Positions 43,622 through 52,499 of a DNA stretch of 64,000 nucleotides are shown here, in pieces. Made by a program: the position numbers and the translations under genes. The notes beneath the pieces are model-generated. The model was not told the DNA's origin and made no database searches. It saw nothing but the letters and a program-made list of their open reading frames with translations. The stretch comes from Palsa-189 sp963803735 (lineage in GTDB: Bacteria; Acidobacteriota; Terriglobia; Acidiferrales; UBA7541). The stretch spans positions 248,001 to 312,000 of the forward strand of contig CAWDNV010000001.1 of the NCBI GenBank assembly GCA_963803735.1. Reading direction: 5' to 3'. The stretch's first letter is position 1. Each line of letters begins with the position of its first letter.

Positions 43622-45958
43622 TTAAGCGCCTTCTTTATAAGGCTGTGCCAGATACTTCTTTGCTTCGTCCTGAGCGCCGCCAGTGTCGTCGTTGGTCTGC
43701 TGTGCTTTGCTGTATTCGTTGACGGCACGCGCTCGGTCACCGGCAATATCGTAGACCTTGCCCAAATAAACGTGAGCCCAGACTTCCACCCATTTGAAGC
43801 CGGGATCGATATTCCCGTCGAGTGAGTCGCGAAATGCGTTCGCCGCTGCCGAGTAATTCTTCTGATAGAAGAAGGCCTCGGCCATTCGAAATTCCGCCAG
43901 CGCGTTGTCTTTTTGCTGATCCAGGGCCTGCTGGTATTGCTGGATCGCGTCATAATAGCGCCCCTGCTCAGCAAGCGCTTCGCCGCGCGCGATAATGGCG
44001 CGGACTCGAACCTGCACATTGGATTTCAGTATGTAGTTATGAGGATCGAGGACAATGCCGCCTGGCTTAGGCCGGCCAAAAACTTCCGTGGTGAAGCTCG
44101 AGTCGGTGCCACTGACTTCGATCGTTTTGAATTCCGGATTTCCTTCTGTTTGGACCTCGATCTCCACGGGCATGTGGAAGAAGTCGAGATTCTGTTTCAC
44201 CCTGCCATCGATGCGGAAACCGGTTTTAGTGCGATAAATCGTATACGTAATATTGAACTCGGGAATGCCCGTGGAATTGATCCACTGCGCGAAAAACGAC
44301 TGAACGTTTGCTGGGGTCGTCTCCTCCGGTTCAGTCGCGGTGCCGGATGTGCTTCCGGCGGCAGCCGCTGCGTTGCCTAATGCAAAGTTGGAGGACTTGG
44401 CGGGCGCTGGCGCCTGTGACACGTGATCCTGCGCGAGTTTCTCGAAATCGGCGAGCGAGGCTGATTTGCCCGCGAACTGCTTGTAATAATCCCTCAGGAG
44501 CGAAGCGAAAACCGCGTCGCCGATTTGCTCTCGAAGCATGTGAAAGACCATGGCGCCTTTGTTCACCACCACAGAAGTGTAGTTTGGCGTGAATGGCGTG
44601 AGCCGTCCGGCCTCACCGATTGGCGCACTATCGTCATACATCAGGGCGCCGATGGCGAAATCGTTCAGGGCCTTGTTCATTCCCTCGCGACTGGCGGACT
44701 GCTCCACGTATAGAGCCTCCGAGTATCGCGATAATCCGTCCGTCAGCCAGGCGTCAGAGGGAGATGCTGCCATGACCTGGTTCCCCCACCATTGGGCCGC
44801 CACCACGTTTGCCAGTTGACGCGAATTCGCTGCCGGAGTCCATTGCCGTTGGCTTACGAGCAGCAGGCCTGGCGCGGCATAAGTAGGCAGCGTGCCGTCT
44901 GGAATTTGTGCAATAGCGAGATTGGGGTTCGGCAAAGGTCCAAATTGATCGGAGAGAGTGTTCACGATGCGTGCGACCGCGCCGCCGTATTCCTGGGCGG
45001 TGCTGGCGGCACTTGGGGGCACATAAACCGAAATGTTCAGGCCCTCTGCTTGTATTGGGGAAAGCTGCAGGGCGCTGGCGACAAATGTTCCGGCCGCTTC
45101 GGGCTGATCGACGCGGAAAGTGTACGTAACTCTTGGGCTCGAGGTCGAAGCAATAGTTGAGGCGGTGCTCGTGGGAGCGTTAGATAGAGGCACCGTCGGA
45201 GGCGTGCTATCCGGCCGAACGCCGTCTTGCGTGCGGCGCGCTAGTCGGGGAGCGCCAGTATCGCTTTTATTGCCACCCTGAGGGCTGCGGTTGCCGAGCA
45301 CGGGCCCCGGTGCGGTCGGAACCGAACTGGCTGGCGTGGGAGCATCGCTGGTTCCTGTGCCAACCACGACGAAGTTTTGTGGCACTTCGACATGGAAGAC
45401 GCCGGTAAAGCGGTTTGACGGATAGCCGGTCAGCGGAAACCACCGTGCGGGCAGCAGAAGATAGGCGCCATCTTTTCCAATGGACGCCAGCCTCACGCCC
45501 GAAATCGGGCTATTCTCTTCATTGGCCAGAACTCCGCTGTAGCTAAAGGTCAACCTCATTCGCTGACCGGCGGGCACGACGTCCGGCAAGGAAACGTCCA
45601 GGTCGAGGCCATTTTGTCCCCCGCGGTCGATTTCCAGAACTTTGCCCGCAGCGTCACGTACATCGCTAACACTTAGGTTAGGATGCAGTTCGCACTCCAC
45701 CACGCGGGACGCCGATTGCGCTTCAAATTCCACAATCGCGCGTGCCGTGAGCATCTGGTTTTCGGGGTTGAGAGAGGCGAAAACTTCATAGGAAACGGCG
45801 CGAAAACCGGATTTTTGCGGCGCTTGCGTCGTCGCTGCAGGCGGCCGCACTGGCGCCTCGACTTGCCCAAACGCGGCGCAAATCACAACGAGCAGGCAAG
45901 CCAGCGCAGCACTTACGTGCACGTGCAGCTTTGTTCGAAGACCTGGGGTTTCACTCAT
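43622..45958 (-). CDS. M1-aminopeptidase-like pseudoenzyme with C-terminal TPR region
   Basis: 778 residues: signal peptide (~1-31), a beta-sandwich M1 N-domain (~50-330) with a Ser/Thr/Pro-rich insertion (~205-270), the thermolysin-like M1 domain (~330-500), a further beta domain (~540-650) and a C-terminal TPR region (~655-778, 'RGEALAEQGRYYDAIQQYQQAL', 'AEAFFYQKNYSAAANAF', 'IAGDRARAVNEYSKAQ'). In the M1 zinc site the HExxHQWWG motif reads NVVAAQWWG (384-392): both His and the catalytic Glu are gone, and the third ligand is Asp407 in 'WLTDG'. The fold remains but zinc catalysis is not expected. A scaffold or binding role is likely. Confidence 0.8.
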   Translation of the reverse strand: MSETPGLRTKLHVHVSAALACLLVVICAAFGQVEAPVRPPAATTQAPQKSGFRAVSYEVFASLNPENQMLTARAIVEFEAQSASRVVECELHPNLSVSDVRDAAGKVLEIDRGGQNGLDLDVSLPDVVPAGQRMRLTFSYSGVLANEENSPISGVRLASIGKDGAYLLLPARWFPLTGYPSNRFTGVFHVEVPQNFVVVGTGTSDAPTPASSVPTAPGPVLGNRSPQGGNKSDTGAPRLARRTQDGVRPDSTPPTVPLSNAPTSTASTIASTSSPRVTYTFRVDQPEAAGTFVASALQLSPIQAEGLNISVYVPPSAASTAQEYGGAVARIVNTLSDQFGPLPNPNLAIAQIPDGTLPTYAAPGLLLVSQRQWTPAANSRQLANVVAAQWWGNQVMAASPSDAWLTDGLSRYSEALYVEQSASREGMNKALNDFAIGALMYDDSAPIGEAGRLTPFTPNYTSVVVNKGAMVFHMLREQIGDAVFASLLRDYYKQFAGKSASLADFEKLAQDHVSQAPAPAKSSNFALGNAAAAAGSTSGTATEPEETTPANVQSFFAQWINSTGIPEFNITYTIYRTKTGFRIDGRVKQNLDFFHMPVEIEVQTEGNPEFKTIEVSGTDSSFTTEVFGRPKPGGIVLDPHNYILKSNVQVRVRAIIARGEALAEQGRYYDAIQQYQQALDQQKDNALAEFRMAEAFFYQKNYSAAANAFRDSLDGNIDPGFKWVEVWAHVYLGKVYDIAGDRARAVNEYSKAQQTNDDTGGAQDEAKKYLAQPYKEGA

Positions 45959-46050
45959 ATTGTGGCCTCGTCCCGACAGCCGCGTGCCAGGAGCGTACCC
46001 TTAGGATAGCAAAAATAGCTTCTAGAGTTGCATCGCTCAGGGAAGAGTTT

Positions 46051-47196
46051 TTACGTAACGGGCTGGCTTTGGATCATCTCCGCAATAATATCGGCAGCTC
46101 GCTCGATAGCGCCAGGCGGACCAAGTTTCTCGCGCACCCTGCCGAGTTCTCGGCGCATCTCCTCGCGAGCCTCCGCTGAACCCAGGAGCCGTTCCGTCTC
46201 GCGGACCACGTTATCCGGAGTGAAAGCATCCTGGATTAACTCCGGTACGATCTCTTTGCCAGCCAGCACGTTGACCATCGCGAAAAGTCGCGTTCGCGCC
46301 AAGTGCCGAACGACCCAAGCGGTAAAAGGCGCAACCCTGTAGACGACTACCATTGGCACGCCGATCAAAGCGGCCTCTACTGTTGCCGTACCACTGGAGA
46401 CTATGGCTACGTCCGCAGTGGCAAGCAACTCATATGTAGCGTCTTCTACGATCGTTATGTTGGATGCTTGCACGCTCATATGCGCTCTCACTTGAGCCTG
46501 CATGAGCCCTGGCGCAGTGGCAAACACGAATTGTTTTTGCCCTCCGGCCTTCATTTTCGCGATCGCTGCGATTAGCTGTGGCATGTGATGAGCCAATTCC
46601 GTTGGACGGCTACCGGGCAAAACAGCGATGATCGGAGCTTTCGGATCAAGCCCGTAGCGCGCGGCGAAAGCCTCGCGGCTGACGGGCGTTCGCACGGCAT
46701 CCACCAACGGATGCCCGATCCAATCCGTCGGGACGCCTGCCTTACGATAGAACTCCTCTTCGAAAGGGAAAATGCACAGGCCACGCACAAACCGGCGCTT
46801 CACCAGCCGTACGCGCCATGGCCGCCAGGCCCAGAACTGCGGACAAACAAAATAGACATTCCGCACGTGCTTGCGGCGGAGCACACGAGAAAGGCGCAAG
46901 TGAAATGCGGGAAAATCCGTCAAAATCGCGATCGGCGGACGGCGCCGATCGATTTCGGAGATCAAACGTTTCCAGGCCCGGCGAAGTGCCGGCAGCTTGT
47001 GCACGATTTCCACCACGCCAAGCACGCCAACCTCGGCAGCGTCGACAACCGTCTCCACGCCGGCTGCTCGCATCTTGGGGCCGCCCATGCCAAATAGGGC
47101 GACATCGGCACGTTGCCGAAGCGCCAACGCCAGCCGCGCGGCATACATATCGCCCGAAGCTTCGCCGGCGGAGATTAAGACGGGGACAGGAGCCAT
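46051..47196 (-). CDS. lpxB: Lipid-A-disaccharide synthase
   Basis: 381 residues, normal length. 'LISAGEASGDMYAARL' at the N-terminus, 'ILTDFPAFHLRL', 'VYFVCPQFWAWRPWRV' (typical xPQxWAWR), 'IAVLPGSRPTEL' and 'VSSGTATVEAALIGVPMVVVYR' are all clear. It joins UDP-diacylglucosamine and lipid X to form the lipid A disaccharide at the inner membrane, so the organism makes LPS. It lies 40 bases downstream of the ABC exporter gene pair on the same strand, probably one transcript. Confidence 0.93.
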   Translation of the reverse strand: MAPVPVLISAGEASGDMYAARLALALRQRADVALFGMGGPKMRAAGVETVVDAAEVGVLGVVEIVHKLPALRRAWKRLISEIDRRRPPIAILTDFPAFHLRLSRVLRRKHVRNVYFVCPQFWAWRPWRVRLVKRRFVRGLCIFPFEEEFYRKAGVPTDWIGHPLVDAVRTPVSREAFAARYGLDPKAPIIAVLPGSRPTELAHHMPQLIAAIAKMKAGGQKQFVFATAPGLMQAQVRAHMSVQASNITIVEDATYELLATADVAIVSSGTATVEAALIGVPMVVVYRVAPFTAWVVRHLARTRLFAMVNVLAGKEIVPELIQDAFTPDNVVRETERLLGSAEAREEMRRELGRVREKLGPPGAIERAADIIAEMIQSQPVT

Positions 47197-47236
47197 TCAG
47201 GCGAGCTTGCGGTCTTGCTGGCTAATTATCGACACG

Positions 47237-49105
47237 TCAATCATCGGCAGGGAGCGGCGCGCCGGCAGGTCCACGCGGGGCAACGGGAAGACGCAACTCC
47301 TGATCTTTGTACTGAAGCTGATACAGACGGTAGTAAATGCCTCTTTCGGTCAGCAACTCCTGATGCGTTCCCTGTTCGCGCAGACGGCCCTTGTGGAAGA
47401 CAAGGATTCGGTCGGCATTCTGGATGGTACTCAGGCGATGCGCGATGACAATGGAGGTGCGTCCGGTGAGCAGCCGATCCAAAGCTTCTCGGATCATCAT
47501 CTCCGTGCGCGTATCCACGCTAGAGGTAGCTTCGTCCAGTATCAGAAAACGCGGATTGTGCGCCAATGCGCGCGCAAAACTCACCAATTGCCTCTGGCCG
47601 ACCGAAAAAGTCGAGCCCCGCTCGCTGACCACGGTGTCCAGGCCCTGGGGCAGGGAATCAAGGAATGGGCCCAGGCCGATTTCGCGTAACGCGGATTCCG
47701 TCGCACTGCGGCTGACGTTTTCGCTGCCCAGGCGGACATTTGACTCCAGCGTGCCCGTAAAGAGAAAAGGATCTTGGAGCACGATTCCGAACTGCCGCCG
47801 CAAATCCTGCACGCTGAGTTCACGTATATCGGTGCCGTCTAGAAGTATCTGGCCGCGTTGAATATCGTAAAAGCGGAGCAGCAGCTGAATCGTGGTGGTT
47901 TTGCCTGCGCCGGTGTGCCCGACGATCGCCATTGTCTCGCCGGGATGCACATGGAATGAAACATCACGCAGCACCCAATCGTCTTCCTTAGGGTTGGCGC
48001 CTCCGTTGTACGCGAACCATACGTTGCGGAATTCGATTTCGCCTCGCACGTTCGAAAGCGGCAGTCCGGCCGAGACTGCCGGAATCGGTTCATCGAGCAA
48101 TTTGAAGATGCGCTCGGAAGCTGCCATCGCCGATTGAAGAATATTGAATTTTTCGCTTAGATCCTGAATCGGCTGAAAGAATCGCTGCGCGTACTGCATA
48201 AACGCAATCAGCACGCCCACCGATACCGCACCCGCCAGCGTCCGCAATCCTCCGTACCAGAAGACGACGATAATCGAGACCACGCCCAGGAATTCGACAC
48301 CGGGATAGAAGAGCGCAAAGGCCAGAATGGCGTCCTTATACGCTTCCATGTGGATGCGATTGAGCTCGGCAAACTGCGCGCGCGCCTTGCGTTCGCGATT
48401 GAAAAGCTGAACCACGCTCATGCCGCTGATGTGTTCTTGCAGAAATGCGTTGATGCGGGCGATGGCCGTGCGTATCCGGCGATTGGCGTCACGAACTCTA
48501 TTTCGGAAAATCCAAGTGCTCAGAAAAAGCAGTGGCATCACGGCAAAGGTGGCCAGCGCCAGTTTCCAGTTCATCTCCAGCATGATGAAGATGAAAAGCA
48601 CGAGAAGAAGCACGTCGTTCACCATGGCCGCAATGCCTGTGGCAAACAGATCGTTCAACGCATCCACGTCGGTGGTTACCCTCGTAACCAGGCGGCCGAC
48701 CGGGCTGCGGTCGTAAAAACTTATCGGCAGCCGCTGCAGGTGTTCGAAGATTTCCTTGCGCATGTCGTACATGGTGTCCTGGCCGACTTTCTGCATGACA
48801 CGCACTTGGAAATACATGAAGGCAAAGCCCAGAACTAGCGTCACTAAGTAGATCAGGGAAATCCAGCCCAGCCCGTGCACCGCTGTGGCCCGAGGGATTT
48901 GGCCGTGAAGGACGGGAACAAAGTAGCGGTCTACGGCGATCTCGAAGAGCTTGGGCCCGATCGCCGCGAGCGGTGCCACGGGCAGAGTAAGGAGACCCGC
49001 GATGATCACCCAGCCGCGATAGGGGCGCAGATAACGGAAAAGGCGCCGCGCCAGGCGCGAATCGTAGACTTTACCTAGAGCTTCTTCTTCTCTGAAGTCG
49101 CTCAT
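47237..49105 (-). CDS. ABC exporter half-transporter, catalytic-site partner
   Basis: 622 residues. Six membrane helices (~30-320) then a nucleotide-binding domain: Walker A 'GHTGAGKTTTI', Q-loop 'GIVLQDPFLF', signature 'FSVGQRQ' (not LSGGQ), Walker B with catalytic Glu 'FLILDEATSSVD', and H-loop 'IVIAHRLST'. It overlaps the upstream half-transporter gene by four bases. With the partner it makes a heterodimeric exporter of the TM287/288 (BmrCD, LmrCD) type, where one ATP site is weak. The substrate may be a lipid, given lpxB next door (inference). Confidence 0.88.
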   Translation of the reverse strand: MSDFREEEALGKVYDSRLARRLFRYLRPYRGWVIIAGLLTLPVAPLAAIGPKLFEIAVDRYFVPVLHGQIPRATAVHGLGWISLIYLVTLVLGFAFMYFQVRVMQKVGQDTMYDMRKEIFEHLQRLPISFYDRSPVGRLVTRVTTDVDALNDLFATGIAAMVNDVLLLVLFIFIMLEMNWKLALATFAVMPLLFLSTWIFRNRVRDANRRIRTAIARINAFLQEHISGMSVVQLFNRERKARAQFAELNRIHMEAYKDAILAFALFYPGVEFLGVVSIIVVFWYGGLRTLAGAVSVGVLIAFMQYAQRFFQPIQDLSEKFNILQSAMAASERIFKLLDEPIPAVSAGLPLSNVRGEIEFRNVWFAYNGGANPKEDDWVLRDVSFHVHPGETMAIVGHTGAGKTTTIQLLLRFYDIQRGQILLDGTDIRELSVQDLRRQFGIVLQDPFLFTGTLESNVRLGSENVSRSATESALREIGLGPFLDSLPQGLDTVVSERGSTFSVGQRQLVSFARALAHNPRFLILDEATSSVDTRTEMMIREALDRLLTGRTSIVIAHRLSTIQNADRILVFHKGRLREQGTHQELLTERGIYYRLYQLQYKDQELRLPVAPRGPAGAPLPADD

Positions 49106-51054
49106 GCGCGCTCAAGCTCTTCTTCGAGCAGTTGTTTCTGATAGAGCTCGTCATAATAGCCGCCCTGGGAGAGCAGTTCTTCGTGTGTACCGCGTTCCAC
49201 GATGCGGCCATCGCGTAGCACGATAATCTGGTCGGCGTTGCGGACCGTAGAGACGCGATGGGAGATCAGCAAAGTCGTCCGCTGCTTCATCAATTCTTTC
49301 AGTGCGCCAAGAATGCGCTCCTCTGTATCGGTATCGACACTGGAGAGCGCGTCATCAAGGACGAGGATTTTTGGATCACGCACCAGAGCTCGCGCGAGTG
49401 CGGTTCGTTGCTTTTGCCCTCCGGAAAGGGTGATTCCTCGTTCGCCGACGAGGGTGGCATACCCCATCGGAAAGTCCGCGATTTCTGACGCTATGCTAGC
49501 CGTATCGGCGGCCTTGTAGACGGCCTCATCAGCGCACTCTTCCGTGCCGAACGCAATGTTTTCCCGCAATGGCTCGCTGAAAAGATACGTATCCTGCGGC
49601 ACGAAGCCGATCGAGCGGCGCAAGCTGGCGAGCGGCCATTCCTGAATGGGCCGGCCGTCGATCAGCAAACTACCCGGAGGGGCTTCCCAGAGTCTTGCGA
49701 CGAGCGCGGCTAGTGTGCTCTTGCCGCTTCCGGTTGGTCCGACAATAGCCAATGTTGAACCCGCCGGGATGCGCAGGTTTATATCGTGCAGGACAGGAGT
49801 GCCAGTAGGTCTGCCATTTTCCTTCGCCTTGCTTTTCTCAGGCGCGACTTCGCGGCCGGTCGGATAGGTGAAATCGAGATGTCGAAACTCGATTTCGCCT
49901 CGCAGTGAGGCTTCTCGTCCCTTGTCTTGGGCCGGAACGGCGGAATCATTGATTGAAGGCTTGGCGTCCAAAATGTAATTGAGCCGCCCCATGGACGCCG
50001 CGCCGCGCTGAAAAATATTTGTCACGAAGCCAAGAGCGACGATGGGGAAGACCAGCTGAATCATATAGACGTAAAAGGCCACGAATTCGCCCAGCGAGAT
50101 CTGCCCGAAAATGACCTGACGCCCGCCAAACCACATCACCAGGACGAAAGACATGCCGATCAAGGCCGTCAGCGCGGGCATAAACAAGCTCCAGGTAGCA
50201 ATCAGCTTCAAGTTGCGCGTGACGTATTCGCGATTGGGCGCGTCAAAGGCGCGCATCTCCGCGTCTTCCTGGGCATAAGCACGAATGACGCGCACGCCCG
50301 CCAGATTTTCCTGCGCCTTGGCGGAGAGTGTCGCGAGCGCTGCCTGAATCGTTTCGTAGAGCGAATGGATGGTCCTGCCGAAATAGCGCGTAGCTAGGAC
50401 CACCACAGGCACGGGAATCAGCACCCAAAGGCTAAGGGACGGTGAGAGGCGAAACATCAAGATCACCGCCAGCAGCATAGTCACAAGCGTCTGGGAGCTA
50501 TACATGATTCCCGGGCCCAGAACCATGCGCACCGCGTTCAAGTCATTCGTGGCACGGGACATCAGCTCTCCCGTGCGATTGCGAACGTAGAATTCGGGTT
50601 CCATCATGAGCAGCCGATCGAGCAGATCGTTGCGGAGATCGAATTCAATATCGCGGGAAAGGCCGATCAGAATCCAACGCGTCCAGAAGGAAAAAACGCC
50701 CTTGAGTGCGACGATCACTAAGGCCGCAACGCAGTAAATAATCAGTGTCCGCACGCTCGATGGTGCATATGCCGGAATCAGGAAATGCACAAGGCGCGGC
50801 GACATCTGACTCAGCCGGCCGAGCGGCTGAGCATTTCCGGAAAGACAGTCCATGATCACGCCAAAGGCCAGCGGTTGCAGCGTACCGACGATGCCCATGG
50901 CGGCCAAGGTCACCATGCCGACGGCAACCTGTCCTTTGGACCGCGCAATATACGGCAGCAGCTTTTTGAGGTGTTTCCAACCGGGGGTTGGTTTCGAAGC
51001 AGGTGGTTTCGGAGGGTCTGTAGCCAGTACGGTTGCACCCGGAGCGCCGCTCAT
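49102..51054 (-). CDS. ABC exporter half-transporter, degenerate-site partner
   Basis: 650 residues from the ATG at 51054 (CGGAG five bases before); an earlier in-frame ATG at 51072 is less supported. Six membrane helices, then a nucleotide-binding domain with Walker A 'GPTGSGKST', Q-loop 'GFVPQDTYLF', canonical signature 'LSGGQKQR', and Walker B 'ILVLDDALSSVD', where Asp replaces the catalytic Glu. That Asp, together with the non-canonical signature in the partner, makes one ATP site degenerate, as in TM287/288. An N-terminal ~40 residues are Pro-rich and cytoplasmic. Confidence 0.88.
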   Translation of the reverse strand: MSGAPGATVLATDPPKPPASKPTPGWKHLKKLLPYIARSKGQVAVGMVTLAAMGIVGTLQPLAFGVIMDCLSGNAQPLGRLSQMSPRLVHFLIPAYAPSSVRTLIIYCVAALVIVALKGVFSFWTRWILIGLSRDIEFDLRNDLLDRLLMMEPEFYVRNRTGELMSRATNDLNAVRMVLGPGIMYSSQTLVTMLLAVILMFRLSPSLSLWVLIPVPVVVLATRYFGRTIHSLYETIQAALATLSAKAQENLAGVRVIRAYAQEDAEMRAFDAPNREYVTRNLKLIATWSLFMPALTALIGMSFVLVMWFGGRQVIFGQISLGEFVAFYVYMIQLVFPIVALGFVTNIFQRGAASMGRLNYILDAKPSINDSAVPAQDKGREASLRGEIEFRHLDFTYPTGREVAPEKSKAKENGRPTGTPVLHDINLRIPAGSTLAIVGPTGSGKSTLAALVARLWEAPPGSLLIDGRPIQEWPLASLRRSIGFVPQDTYLFSEPLRENIAFGTEECADEAVYKAADTASIASEIADFPMGYATLVGERGITLSGGQKQRTALARALVRDPKILVLDDALSSVDTDTEERILGALKELMKQRTTLLISHRVSTVRNADQIIVLRDGRIVERGTHEELLSQGGYYDELYQKQLLEEELERA

Positions 51055-51150
51055 TTGCACTCCGCGATGCAAGCGGGCAACGGTTCACAGACGCTGCTAC
51101 AGCCGCAGGCAAGACCAATGTCGCGAATCAAGAACACACCTTGAATCCTA

Positions 51151-51726
51151 TCACTCTCTTTGCGCGCGCTTCGTCTCGATAGTGCTTGCGGCCGAAAGCG
51201 TTATTTCAACCACTCGGCCGGACTCACGCTGACAGTAGACCCGCATTGCCTGCGGTACGTCGGGCCCGACACTCGCAAAATCAAACTGCAGCACTTCGAA
51301 ATCCGCATCGTCGCGTACCACGGGTTCACTTGAGTTTGGTTCTCCGTAAAGTTCCACCACATGATTGCGTGAGTCGCCCAGACGCAAACCTTTTCCCGTA
51401 ACCCAATCGTCGAGATTCAGGAATTCGAACCGGCGATTATCGCAGTTGCCATCGCGAGGGACGAGCAACGAAACGGTAATCTTCTGGATCACGGATTGAG
51501 AATCTAGTGCCAGGGCCAAAGAGCGACCCGTGCAGGTATCCCGCCATTCTTTGCTATCCGCGTTCGTTTTGCTCACCAGATATTTTTGCTTATAGCGCTT
51601 GAATGCGTTCGCGACCGGGTCGCGGCCGGGACGAAGTCCCGCCAGCGTAAGCTCATTCGTGTTTTTGGGCGAATTGGGACGCTGAGCGGGAAACGCGTAT
51701 ACCGACAGAGCGGCAACCAGCACCAC
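51151..51726 (-). CDS. Secreted protein of unknown function
   Basis: About 191 residues if it starts at the GTG at 51726, just four bases past the stop of the upstream gene; a start at GTG 51723 is equally possible. The N-terminus is a signal peptide ('VVLVAALSVYAFPAQ'). The mature part has Cys residues ('DTCTGRSLALAL', 'DGNCDNRRF') that may form disulfides, a 'GLRLGDSRNHVVELYGEP' segment typical of periplasmic SmpA/BamE-like folds, and mixed beta strands. The relation to BamE-like domains is a guess from one motif. It may share a transcript with the upstream gene. Confidence 0.55.
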   Translation of the reverse strand: MVLVAALSVYAFPAQRPNSPKNTNELTLAGLRPGRDPVANAFKRYKQKYLVSKTNADSKEWRDTCTGRSLALALDSQSVIQKITVSLLVPRDGNCDNRRFEFLNLDDWVTGKGLRLGDSRNHVVELYGEPNSSEPVVRDDADFEVLQFDFASVGPDVPQAMRVYCQRESGRVVEITLSAASTIETKRAQRE

Positions 51727-51730
51727 AAGA

Positions 51731-52402
51731 CTAGTGCACCGCGAGAATTTCGTCCAACCGCGCCTCAAGATTCTCTTCTCCTTCAGACCACAACAAATGG
51801 CGTTCCAGGGGCAGGGTCTTTTCCACCGCGCCAACCCAGTTCAGCAGGACCTGAATATTCGCTCGTGTTTTCTCATAATATTCGTGCAGGCGCTCATCAT
51901 TCATCATCCAGGATAAAAATTCAGCTTCTACGGGATCAGCGGGCGCCCTCGGGGTCGAGTACGCTCCGAGCAGTCCTGCATGCCCCGTAAAGAAATGTTC
52001 CAACCCGACGTCGGCGAGAAAGTCGCCGGAGCTATCCGCAACGCCGTCATCGTACGAGCGGCCGTTGCAGATCAGGAGCACACGCTCGGGCGCGTGTTGC
52101 CACGCGTCTGTCTCCAAACTGCGCTGCCACATGTCCCAATAAGCTTCTACTTCGTAGGAGCAATCGGCGCTGTCGTGCTCGCGCACCACGGCAACCACGT
52201 CCGAAGCGGATGCCTTTATGCCGCGGAGATCCTGTTCCAGCAGAGGAGTTTCCGCGGGGTCGACTGCACGGATGGTTAAAGATGTAAATCCATGCCGGGA
52301 AGCGGAAAGCGGGAAGGTTTCGAGGAAGCGCCCGAACCGATCAAGCATAGTCTCCGGAGCCCGCTCGCGCGTCCAGAAGCTTACGTAGGCGTGATTCCCC
52401 AT
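51731..52402 (-). CDS. Cytoplasmic protein of unknown function
   Basis: 223 residues. No signal peptide or membrane helix. The N-terminal half looks alpha/beta ('MGNHAYVSFWTRE', 'FTSLTIRAVDPAETPLLEQDL', 'VVAVVREHDSADCSYEVEAYWDMW') and the C-terminal half is mostly helical, with 'SWMMNDERLHEYYEKTRANIQVLLNWV'. No family is recognised. It is upstream of and almost touching the secreted unknown gene, and follows the PilZ-like coiled-coil gene by 97 bases, all on the minus strand. Confidence 0.65.
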   Translation of the reverse strand: MGNHAYVSFWTRERAPETMLDRFGRFLETFPLSASRHGFTSLTIRAVDPAETPLLEQDLRGIKASASDVVAVVREHDSADCSYEVEAYWDMWQRSLETDAWQHAPERVLLICNGRSYDDGVADSSGDFLADVGLEHFFTGHAGLLGAYSTPRAPADPVEAEFLSWMMNDERLHEYYEKTRANIQVLLNWVGAVEKTLPLERHLLWSEGEENLEARLDEILAVH

Positions 52403-52499
52403 ATCCGCCCATTATACCGATTCGGTCGCCAGAGGGGTTGAAGTCTCGCCGATCGGCGGAGGATAAACTCTGCTGCGAAAAGCGAAAACAAGCGGCGCG

